Of a stretch of DNA of 64,000 bases, positions 34,690 through 44,839 are shown one piece after another. Position 1 is the first letter of the stretch, and each line of letters begins with the position of its first letter. Made by a program: the position numbers and the translations under genes. Below the pieces are notes generated by a model. That model was not told the DNA's origin and did no database searches. It saw nothing but the letters and a program-made list of their open reading frames with translations. Source of the DNA: Polytrichum commune (taxonomy: Eukaryota > Streptophyta > Polytrichopsida > Polytrichales > Polytrichaceae); contig OX485805.1 in NCBI GenBank assembly GCA_950295325.1, forward strand, positions 31,669,501 to 31,733,500, read 5' to 3'.

Positions 34690-36640
34690 ACTATGTCTCC
34701 AGGAAGACTGAGATAGTGTCTATAAGGGTTAATGTCACATTGGATTAAGGATTATAATAACAACTTGAGGTCTTTCTTACTTCATTCCTTCTTAATTCCA
34801 CTTATTCCCCACTCTTATGGTTCCTTGGTGCTTTCTCTGTCATGAGTGATTCCGTCCTATCTTCAGGGTATTTTCTATCACTCTATGTTTTGACCTACTG
34901 CAGTCATGAAGCTCAATAGCTTTGGCAATAGTCTTCCAATGGATTTTCATCCTATTGGGGTTAGTCTCTTCTTTCTTCATTCATTAATCATTTAATTCCA
35001 TCAATCATAATTCAAATTGTATTGCTCAAAGAATCGGTTCCTTCACTTTATCTCATTTATCATTTATTAATTATAATTGCAATTCACTTATCTCGTGCTC
35101 TTCATTGTCACACACAACACACAAGGGTTTGCTTTGATTCCTGCAATATCCTTACATAATCACACAACTCATAGGCTATAGCCATTAGATTCCAATACAA
35201 TCTACTCGACGGCTAGCCTAATTCCTCTCACATCAAACCATATCACTCTCATTCCTAATCATATCAAAGCACGCTCTTTGTTACTTAGATTACTTATCGA
35301 CTCGACACCATCATGATTCTCCAATTCTCATCATATCTCGGTAATCCCTCTAAACTTCTTGTCTTTCCTAGCAATAATCATTATGAACTACCTCATCACT
35401 TCAGTTCAGGTGGTTACTTAAGACATCTCTCTATCTTGTTCCTTCTGGCAGTTTCTACTTCGCCTTCATCAGTTTCCTCTCTCACAGGCAATAGTCTATT
35501 AGGTTACTCTCGACCCTCGGCCATGGTCGCACCAAACTCTCGGTGTTCGGCTCTCTGTTTCTGTCTCTCGGCTCTCTGTAGAATTTCTCTCTCTGTTGTG
35601 CATTAGTGTGACTTAGCCGTCTCTGAAGATCACTCATCTTTGTATTGATTCTCCTATCTTTACAATATTGGGCACATTATGACATTCTTGGCAATGTTCT
35701 GACGCTCTTGGCTATGGCCCTTATCTTACTTCGCTATCAGGCAATAGTCCACTACTCTTGGAAACTCTTCTTCAATTTCTAACAACAATGCTCACGGCAT
35801 CAAACCCGTGCTACAGACTATGGCCCTTGCAATGATTTCTACTTAGGCTATAGTCCATCTCAGTCACCGTAAACTCTTCTTCTCATTTTGACTTAGGTTA
35901 AGACTCTTCAAGTTCTTGCGGTTATCTCTCTCTCTCTTTCTTCGGCCAATAGCTCTCAAGTTCGTGTTAACCCTGGCTATAGCCTATGCCTTCTCTGAAA
36001 CAATTTACTCTCTTTGAATCAACCTAGGGTGGCTTCTTAACTTCGACTCACCCTGTTTCTTTCACAATATAGACTATAGCCTTTTTCTCAGTTTTGATCT
36101 ATCTCACTCTTCCGATGCCACTACTCTGATTCGCTAAACATATTCTCTCATCTTCAATCAACAGTTCTCCATATTTTACTCACTTGCTTTACTCACATTG
36201 GTTTCTCCTCACTCCATTTCTCTAATACAACTTTATCATGCACGGATTCAACTTACAAATACCATGCACATAATATTGCCATACTTGCATAACTCAAATG
36301 ATCCTCTTTACTCAATTGATTCAAAATCAAATTTGTTTAGCCGCATCCCCCTATCACAGGTGGTGATGCTCCTATGCTGATCTAACCTTAAAGATGCTAC
36401 ATTCAACTAGCTCTATAGTCTATAGCCTGATTCTCTACGGCTATGGCCTTAGCAGATTTAACAAGAAGTATCTTCTCCTTGGCGATAGCCCGCTTATCAA
36501 GCTCGGAGCTCCCGGCGGTTGCAACTCCCAAAACTACTTTCCTCGGGCTATAGCCTTCTGATTTCATCCTAAACTAACTTTCATCTATCATTTTAGTTAC
36601 TTTATTACTACCAGGCTATGGCCAGAAAAATGGTATTACA
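34690..36640. repeat. noncoding stretch with recurrent GGCTATAGCC-type words (inside the Ty3 element)
   Basis: About fifteen variants of a near-palindromic 10-mer occur in 1.7 kb. Examples are GGCAATAGTC (34923, 35488, 35738), GGCTATAGCC (35173, 35971, 36547), GGCTATGGCC (35703, 36441, 36610), GACTATAGCC (36069) and GGCTATAGTC (35851). Between them the sequence is C/T-rich with many TCTC and TTCATT words and no long frame of protein character. It lies between integrase and the extra ORFs. Confidence 0.6.
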
Positions 36641-36661
36641 GAGAGCTTAGGACGAGTCAAC

Positions 36662-37045
36662 ATGAACAAACTAAAACCATATCAAGAGCCAGAAACCACC
36701 CAAGCCTACGCATTACAAATTCTAGCATGCCACATTCTGGAATCAAAGCTTAGGGCAAAACGACTTCAATTACACAAAGAGAATAATAATCCTCCAACCC
36801 CGATGACTACATTTACCCAATCAAGTACGGAAACCCTCTCCCACACCGAAACTACCCCTTACCTAGATCAAGAAACCTTGGAAGCAAAAGATTTGGAAGT
36901 ACATAGAGTCATGTGTGAGGCCAAACCCACCACCCTTAAGCGTCATAGTCCGGGTGATGGTTTTGAGACTCGCATGTGTCACACCAAAAGTAGTAACATA
37001 AGATATAAGTCTCATCTCAATGAACCCCCAACTTCTCTTAAGTTA
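36662..37045 (+). mobile_element. extra ORF region of the Ty3 element, first block (fossil part)
   Basis: A 128-codon hydrophilic frame, rich in T, E, K and Q, begins MNKLKPYQEPETTQAYALQI. No known domain is recognised. Sequence of similar composition resumes after 38330, on the far side of a putative inserted solo LTR, which suggests one accessory region was split by that insertion. Confidence 0.4.
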
Positions 37046-38310
37046 TGATGTTTTATTAATGCAATTTTCTTGAGTGGGTATAGCATTGGCCGCCTCAAGG
37101 GTCCATCCCACGGCCTTAGCTACACATGCTCTTAAGGACTTTCCTCTTGAAACCTTAGTTCTGGCCGTTAATTCTTCACTAGTGCTCGTCACCTCGCTGA
37201 AGTTGTGACTTGTTGACTCCATGTGATGAGTACACAAGTGTTAAAAAACACTTATTACTCTCATCACTTAGCGTTACATCATCTTCTGTAATTCTTCGCC
37301 ATTCACTCCCAAGTTCGTTCATTCTTCGCCATGGCACCCTTAAGTGCTTGATTACAATCCCAACAACTTAACTACAAGTTCCCCCCCTTGATATCACTTT
37401 ATGATGCCTTGTAGTCAACTCCCTAGCTAAATGTTCATTACCTAATTAACATTAGGTAATATTCTTATTAATTAACTATGACCCAATCTAGTGTCCCAGC
37501 TGTCTAACTTCTGAACCCAATATTGTATTTCCAGCAATTAACCCTCTGACTAAATACTGTAGTTCCAGCAACTAAATACTGTATTTCCCAAAGCTATAAG
37601 AGTTCAACTCCTTAGAAGAAAGAGAGCTTTAAATTCAACATGAATGTGGATGCTACAATTCTAAATGCCATGATTCCAAACATTATAAATCTAAATATTA
37701 TGAATCTAAATTCTATAAGTCACATACAACAAGCTAAGCTTTAAATGTCTCAACTAAAGACTACTCCTAACAAATGTCAAACTAACTTTAAGGTGAATTA
37801 GTCTTGGTTCTTCACCTTGAGACCTTGTACACACATGTGCTCCGTTCTTGCTTCCCACACCCACACTTATAACACGTGGGGTGCCAAGGAGCACGAAGGA
37901 GAAGAGGATGATAGAGGGAAGAGTGAGAGTTTATATAGTGAGTTGAGAGGGAGTAGGTGAGCACCCCCAAGGCTCAAGATAAGACTTTTGATCATTTGCT
38001 ACTTTGTAGGTTCTCATCCTATCCTCTAAGACTTCAACTCTTAAACCAACAACTTAGGTCTTAATTCAAACATTTAAATCAAGGAGTTACCCTTGGTTCA
38101 CCATACACTACGCTCACCTAACTAAGGAATTTTCTTTACACCTCTAAATTTTTAATCAACTACTCCACACGAGCCTAAGGTCTAAACATAACTTCATTCA
38201 AGCTTCACTCTTTTTATATTTTTGTGAATAATCATAAAACATCAAAACATAACTTCTAATGGTTTCGAAGAGTTAAGAACACATGTGAGCACCATTTTGG
38301 GCTCACATCA
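37046..38310 (-). mobile_element. putative solo LTR inserted in the Ty3 element (fossil)
   Basis: A 1265-bp block bounded by TGATG and CATCA. Read on the minus strand it has TGATGTGAGC at its start, a TATA-like word CTATATAAAC at about 37930-37940 followed by a CT-rich stretch, and an AATAAAACATCA end. That is the layout of an LTR (U3, TATA, R/U5). The flanking five bases (AGTTA and TGCTA) do not match well, so the call is tentative. Confidence 0.4.
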
Positions 38311-39373
38311 TGCTAGAATGATACTACATACAACCCTCAAAACAAGAAAGTGTTGTTATTAAACATCCAAGAAATGACAAGGTTGAACCATCAAAGAAAG
38401 ATTTTAATCCCATGGACCTCCAAGAGAGAACCTTGACCTTAGAAAACCCAAAACTAATCATTAAAGAGAGTCTTCAATTAGAACTCCCCACGGAAGGTAC
38501 AAATTTCATATACCCCACCCTACCACCCTTAGAGCAGGGTAAAAGAAACCAAACTTCCAGATAAGTTTCTATGAACAACTTCCTAGGAAAAGACTCACTC
38601 GGGATAACCAACTAGAATAGTAAACCAGTGAAAGCCCTTTCATCACCACTAATAGATGAAAGGAATATTGTGATGTCACAAATACCTAAAACTTACACAG
38701 AGTAAATGTACTAATAAGGATTGTTATCACCAAGGATCACCCAAAAGTGGAGGAAATGATGTAAAGGATCGGCCAAAATCTCAGGAAGTTCTGACACATG
38801 GATGAATTATAAAATTCAGATTCCGCTTCCATAAAGGAAGTCTCAACTGAGATGGAAGACAATTTTATGGACAGTCTTAACAAAGTAAAAACCGAAAAAA
38901 AAGAAAAAATGATGTGGATTTCCGAGTATCTGGATGAAAGATTAATCTTGCATGAATAAGAAGGGGCTCATCCTCTCGAATCTTTTTCAAAACAATGAGG
39001 CATTGTTGTCCCCATGGCAGTCGGATGAATCAGTCATTCAATATAGACTTGCTGGAAAGCTTGCAAATATGATAAATCTTGGAAAGAATCATTGAAGCAG
39101 CCATGGATGAAAGTTATGTTCATAAACGTAATGACCAATTGAGAGCCACAAGAGAGAAATGCCATTATGAGGGATTTGTTTATCTCCTACAATCAGTTTG
39201 TAGACTATTGTGAAACCCAGACGAGGAATAAAGCCTTTGCGACTTGAGAAATCTATTTCTTTTCGTTTTTTTGAATTTTATTTATTTAGTTAATTTTTAG
39301 TGCTTAAATTCCTTTGATAAGGAAGAGTGTGCAAATTACCATGATACAATAGAAATAGACGAAGACACAACCA
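38311..39373. other. unassigned interior of the Ty3 element
   Basis: Coding-like composition (lysine- and glutamate-rich in the plus direction) is visible around 38340-38560 without a recognisable domain. From about 38580 to 39370 nothing specific is seen. Confidence 0.35.
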
Positions 39374-42300
39374 TTGCAAATCCAACAATTAAGAGCAAAC
39401 ACATTAGAGAGAGCTCACACAATAATTAATTCGAGTCCAATAAAGAGAAAAGTCACTACAAACAACTGTGTCAAAGTGAAGAAGTTAAAATCCAATTTGT
39501 TTTTGTTTGGAGGGGTCCAACAAGTGGACCCCAAAGAAATGGGGATTCCAACCACCGAAGTAGGGAATCCCACAGAAGGGGAGGACTTACAGTACCTGCA
39601 CAAGAACCACTCACTCACACACAGTCAGTAAGTGAATTAAAACCAAACTTTGACAGAAAAATTAGGTTGAAAGGTGATAATTGAGGTAAAAGGAAAGACT
39701 AGCAGGGACTGGGTCCCACCCTCCAGTTGTTAAGGTAGAGCTAGCTGGAGCTCATCAGACCCTAATCAAGAAACCTCAACAGCCAAGTTCAGTTGAACCC
39801 CAAGGGAGCGGTGAGAGAGAAACCGAGCTCCCACACTCACGCGCAACAATTGCCACAGGAACACCTGAATCAAGGAAGTTAGAGCAAAATACCATATTTC
39901 CCCTGAAACTAAGAGGAGGATCAGGATGGAAAGCCCATATGAGGTTAAGCCGCGGCTGGATGAGCAGGGAATATTCTAGAAAAATTTGCAAGCCATTTGT
40001 CTGCAAGGATTCACCTCGGTACGCTGGAGCACGAGTGAGTTCCAGTGGTATCCCCAGTTATGCAAGTTTCACATTTACCAAAGTTTATTGTGCAAAGTTG
40101 TGACAAGGATTAAAGAATCATATTTCGTTGAGAAAAATGAAGAGGAGGCAAGGAGAGGAAGAGCCTGAGAGGTATTTGTTTGTTGTGGACGCCCTCCTCA
40201 GGAACCATGAGTTTTCTTTGGAGGAAGTCAAGTTCCTCCGACATATCAACTTAGAAGGTTTCGTGATTAGAATCACGTGGGGTGTGTTACATGAAACCTT
40301 GATTCGTGAGGCGTTAGCCAACCTGTAGGAAGAAACTATGCTGACTACATGCAGGAGAAGGCAATCCCTTTAATTGCAGTAGATTGGAGAACCCAATTCT
40401 GGGAGATCTTTGAGCTTACCAATCGAAAAGGAAAGGCGAGCACTCAGTGGAAACTTTCCGAACTATTTCCATCGCTCAAGACAGCAACCGAAGGACACGA
40501 GACAGTAAAAATCACTGATTGTGCATATCCAGGTGCCAAGAAACCTCTCAAAATCCCGAGTTCTTTATTTTGTCTCAATACATCTGGTCAAAATCACATT
40601 TCTATATTATTTGCGGAACTGATTCTAGCAGCTCTGAATGGCCAAGCAGTTGACTGGCCTAAAGAGTTCTACCATGAACTACGAGAAGAGCTTGTAAAGC
40701 TCCACAAAAAACATTCCCAAAATCCGGTAAAGGTAGAGCGAACCACTATAAGCCCTCACCTCACCCTAATGATCAAAGCCGCGGGAGTCATGAACTTGCA
40801 ACATGAAATTGAAGCAGGTTTCCATATGGCCAAACCATTCACCACAGCTGAAACCAAGAGTCAGCCCAAGAAGAGAAGATACACCAAGGCACCAATGCCA
40901 CCACCAACCTTACACAACACAGTGAGGGTGGTGCAACCCAACCCGGATCGTCAGCAGGGCCCATCCACATCAGCACCCCCACGAGTTTCGGAAACTTCTC
41001 GCTCTGTGGTGATCGAAACAGAGGAGCCATGGCAGGTTCCAGAGGCCATACCCAACAGTATAGAACATGTGAAACAGGTGCACAGGAGGCTGGAGAATTT
41101 ACTCACGACCCTTGCAAGCAAAGCACCAGCTCTACAAAATCCAACAGGACATAGCTCTGCATGAGGACGCAAAGCTCCTAAATAGTAACACCAACACATT
41201 AAGGTCATAGATTTTTAAATCTCAGAACGCTCACATGGAACAACTAGAGAAAAGGGTCCGCGACACAGAAGAATTAAACGACCTATACATCGAAGACTCC
41301 TTTGACTTGCATGACCAACTTTCTGAAATGCAAAAAGAAAGTGAAGGGTTGAAAAAAGAAGTCCAGGCTTTCACCTACAGAGAGCAGGAAAACCTGATCA
41401 AGATTCTGGATCTGGAAAGAGCCAACTTACAACAAACCAGGGCTAAGGAGACAGAACTGGCGGCAATGCGAACCCAACTTCAAAAACTTAGAGAAGAAGC
41501 AATAACTCGCAACCTACATGCAAGTCAAGCAGCCGAATCACTCTGAACCCAACAACATGAAAGGATGGATCTCACTTGATTGCATGCGGAGAACCGAGAA
41601 TTGAGAGTAGCCATGGCAGCAAAAAAACCGATCCCCGCCTTCATAATGGATTCCGAGTTCGGCCAGCATTGGCAACGCCCCATAGATCGGACAGAACGAC
41701 AAGCACTGGCAGAGGGAGCAGCGGATCAATTACTTAGCGATCTGCAACATGAGCTCTAGGTCATCAAACAAGAAAATGATGAGTTACAACACCAACTTCA
41801 ACAAGGGACCCCAGTTGGCCGAATGGGATTACCCCAGTCCAACATTCACCCGAAATCAGAAGTCTACCAGCGAGTCCTCCACCGTACGGAACCCCTCATA
41901 TCAATAATGCAATGTCACCATGCGTATGGAACTAGCAACCTACCCATACTAAAAGAAGGTACCACATTAAACCATGAGCAATTCAGAGAGTTGTGGCAAC
42001 AAACCAACCCTAGAGCCAAGGATACTTTAGCCTTCATGTGGGTTGTGGGTGACATCAAACTACCACTGGGAAGCATAGAAGTGATTACCGGATCTCCCCC
42101 TTTCTTTATCAGGAGATACGTACTACGGAACATAGCATTTTTGGGACAACACCAAGCTATTCAAGTTAAGGAACACCCCACCAGCCATGCACTACCCTCA
42201 TTGTGCCCTTACACTCATAGTCAGAAGATTGAAATCGCAAAGCTCCAACACCAGCATAAGACAACTTTCCACAATGCGATCAATGCCCTGCGAAGAAAAG

Positions 42301-42500
42301 ACATGGCAATTTGCTTCGAAGCAGCAAGGCGACACCGATGGCTTTTGGAACATTTCCCAAATCACTCAACCCCCGTGACATTGTTTCAACTTAAGGAATA
42401 TGTAACTCAAACATTGGAGGAGCAACAAATCACAATCACAACAAGGCGATTCGGCACCATCAACCATGGAACCATCCTTCGAATAGGACTACCGGATTGA
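39374..42500 (+). mobile_element. accessory ORF region of the Ty3 element with coiled coil (fossil part)
   Basis: A series of frames on the element's strand, downstream of integrase and ending 50 bp before the polypurine tract. The first large block (40349-41164) has VDWRTQFWEIFELTNRKGKA and AALNGQAVDWPKEFYHEL, then a basic, proline-rich tail. The second (41235-41546) is a predicted coiled coil (heptad-like, from MEQLEKRVRDTEELNDLYIE on). The third (41823-42500) contains DTLAFMWVVGDIKLPLGSIE. Accessory ORFs 3' of pol occur in several plant Ty3 lineages; function is unknown. The region is broken in several places. Confidence 0.55.
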
Positions 42501-42552
42501 CCAGGACAACCCATGCAGGAGCTATTGGAAGCATGAGGACATGCTTCATTCT

Positions 42553-42569
42553 GGAGGAAGGGGATAAAA
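42553..42569 (+). mobile_element. polypurine tract of the Ty3 element
   Basis: GGAGGAAGGGGATAAAA directly precedes TGTACAACC at 42570. A purine tract ending at a TG is the normal plus-strand primer site that borders a 3' LTR. Confidence 0.75.
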
Positions 42570-44370
42570 TGTACAACCACCAAAGGGCATTAAAGACCGC
42601 CGGGAAGCAGCAGAGAGCGAGAGGGACGAGGACCGCGAAGGCGAGCAGGCGAAAATGGAGCCGAAGACCGTGAGACGAGCAGCAGAGAGAGAGTGGACGA
42701 GTGCCGAACAAGGAGCATAGGACCGCGAAGGCAAGCGGCGGGTGTCTGGAGCAACCCAGGCAACTGAGCCGGCGGGACCGGGACGAGGAAGAAGGAAAGC
42801 AACCCGAATACCCTGGCCAGAGGACCGGCCGACCGGACATAAGTAGGCAAGGAGTGGGTACGGGCTTAGGATAGCAGGACAACCCTTAAGTAGTGGGAAT
42901 AGGGTTAAACCGGGAACCGAAGAGGCACCATTTAATTAGAGCATGTGCACAAAATAAATGGATGAATGAGGACAAGATGAATACATAACTAATAAATACC
43001 AAGAGTTATGTAACCCATGGAGACATCTTAAGGTAATAGATATAGAAAATTAGAAGCGAAGACCCTAAACACAGGTTTAAAATAGATGATGTACTATATT
43101 TAGTCGCAGCTGATATTTAAGGAATTTTGAAGGAAACTAGATGTTAAAAACTATATAAGAGGCCAAAGTTAAGGGCCCTAATACACTTCATTCACCCCGA
43201 GGACCCTACATGAGTGTCGGGAGTCTCCTAGCTCTCTCTCAAAGCTAGTGTGGTTATCCAAGGCATATTCGAACCCTAACTCGGGGGTATTAGAAATACT
43301 ATCATATGTAATTGCGCCAAGGTAAATTAAAAGGGGTATAAAGGATTTCGGATTGCTATGCTTACCCCGGAATTAAGATTCTTCAAGGGGAATGTGAAGC
43401 ATGAAAGTATCAAGGTAAATTATAGAATGACTCACATAGGTGATGAGATTCACCTTGATGGAAGGTAAAGGATGCATAATTACTCAATGGTACACTCAAG
43501 TAGATTTCCAAACCATGGACTCAAGCCGGCCGAACAAAGACATGAAATCATTACGGTGAACGTAGCCGCTCATAATTAGGAAGGGAGGTTTTGAGCATGC
43601 CATCGATCGGGCAAGTCACACTTGTCGTAATTAGATTCTTTAATCATCACGCAATGCCGAAGCCAAGCTAAGGTAAATTAAGGGCATAAAAGGGGAACAC
43701 TTGATTCCAAATGAAAGCTTCGACCAAGTGCATATTCTTTGAGACATCCCTTTTGAATGAAGAAGGCAATTACTCTAAATCCTTATAATTGGAGAGTTCC
43801 TAGGAATGGATTTGCAATGTAGGTACCGGAGAGAGAGAGAATATTTCTTATACCCGGAATTCTTCTAGTCAAATTTAATTGGATTTGATTAGAAGAGGAC
43901 TTGTTAGGTTAACCCCACTTCATACATGTGCAAAGTTATTGGGCATTAAAAGTTGGATTTCATAAGGATAGTTTGAAATTCATAAGAAACCAAGGATGTT
44001 ATTACAAAATAACATGGTATCGAATTCTTAATGAATGATGGAGAAACTAGGTAATTCTCATGATTTCCATTTAGTGAGAGAGTATGCTTGAAACTATAGC
44101 CAAAACTTAGAACTCTCTTAATGGAACATTCTTGGAATATTAAAGGGAATAAGAAAAGTTAATAATCCAAACCATGAAAGATATTGTATACAAGAATGGG
44201 GTTTTCTTCTTAAACACTTAACATTAGGATTTAGGGGAACATAAGCTTGAAAACCTAAGATACCTTCTCCTTAGAGATTCACTAAGAGAAAGCCATCATG
44301 TTAACTATTAAGAATAATATGCATTAGACCACCTTCAAGATTGGGAGTTTATAAACAAGCTAATTTGGAT
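42570..44370 (+). mobile_element. 3' LTR of the Ty3 element (end uncertain)
   Basis: Begins TGTACAACCACC right after the polypurine tract. A TATA box, CTATATAAG, lies at 43151-43159 and is followed about 35 bp later by a candidate transcript start region (CACTTCATTCACCCC), typical of the U3/R border. GC is high in the first 300 bp and low after. The right end is not seen clearly because a MITE begins at about 44371; the LTR could end there or continue beyond it. No matching 5' LTR is present in the window. Confidence 0.55.
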
Positions 44371-44838
44371 AGGAGTAATGTCTGTGTAAACCGGTCAGCA
44401 ACCACGGGGAGGTCACTTCATTGTCAAGTTGACACCACGTGCGGACAAAGTTTGCTACCCCCATATTACATGCCATATATAATTTTAAAATTTATGATAT
44501 TTTTTCTACATATACATAACCATTGATAGTATCTTTTGTATATTTTTTTGAAATTTTTAGTCATCTTTTATTTTTTTTAGTAATTTTTTTAGTTCAATTT
44601 TGTGTCATTCTAGTTAGAAACGGTATGTTTTATGAAAAAAACAAATCATCAAAATTAGTTACCACTTTTAACTATGTCATAGGTACTGTGTATATCTACT
44701 CATGAAAAAAAATTGATAAAATTTTGACCCATTTTGGTGGTGCAACTTACCAAAAGAAGATTTTTTTTGGTCGCACGTGGTGTTCAACTTGACAATGGAG
44801 TGACCCCCCCGTGTCAGCAATGGGTTACTCCGTCTAAG
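44371..44838. mobile_element. MITE with ~70-bp inverted ends
   Basis: The left arm (about 44371-44450) carries CACGGGGAGGTCACTTCATT, TGTCAAGTTGACACCACGTG. The right arm (about 44762-44838) carries the inverse of CACGGGGGGGTCACTCCATT, TGTCAAGTTGAACACCACGT. The middle is AT-rich. It sits at the presumed right edge of the Ty3 LTR. No coding capacity. Confidence 0.7.
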
Positions 44839-44839
44839 G

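Larger units (their letters stand above)
29748..44370 (+). mobile_element. old, broken Ty3/gypsy-type LTR element (fossil)
   Basis: A 5'-truncated relic of about 14.6 kb. Parts in order: end of reverse transcriptase with RNase H (29748-30400), an array of eight linker plus HHCC modules (30461-33690), integrase core (about 33690-34210), integrase C-terminal region (about 34490-34670), a long noncoding stretch with repeated words (34690-36640), extra ORFs (36662-42500), polypurine tract (42553-42569) and 3' LTR (42570 to about 44370). No gag, protease or 5' LTR is seen. The pol order RT-RH-IN places it in Ty3/gypsy; the large size and extra 3' ORFs recall the Tat/Ogre side of that family, which is inference. 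It is broken, with at least a dozen breaks spread along its length. With no LTR pair it cannot be dated; the divergence among the internal modules says only that they are old. Confidence 0.85.

Noticed and set aside
41235-41546. Coiled-coil frame as a host gene
   Set aside because: It lies between other element-like frames on the same strand, just before a polypurine tract and LTR, and has no intron or host-gene similarity.
42460-42882. Minus-strand frames of up to 140 codons at the LTR start
   Set aside because: Low-complexity, arginine/serine/leucine-rich shadows of the GC-rich LTR beginning.
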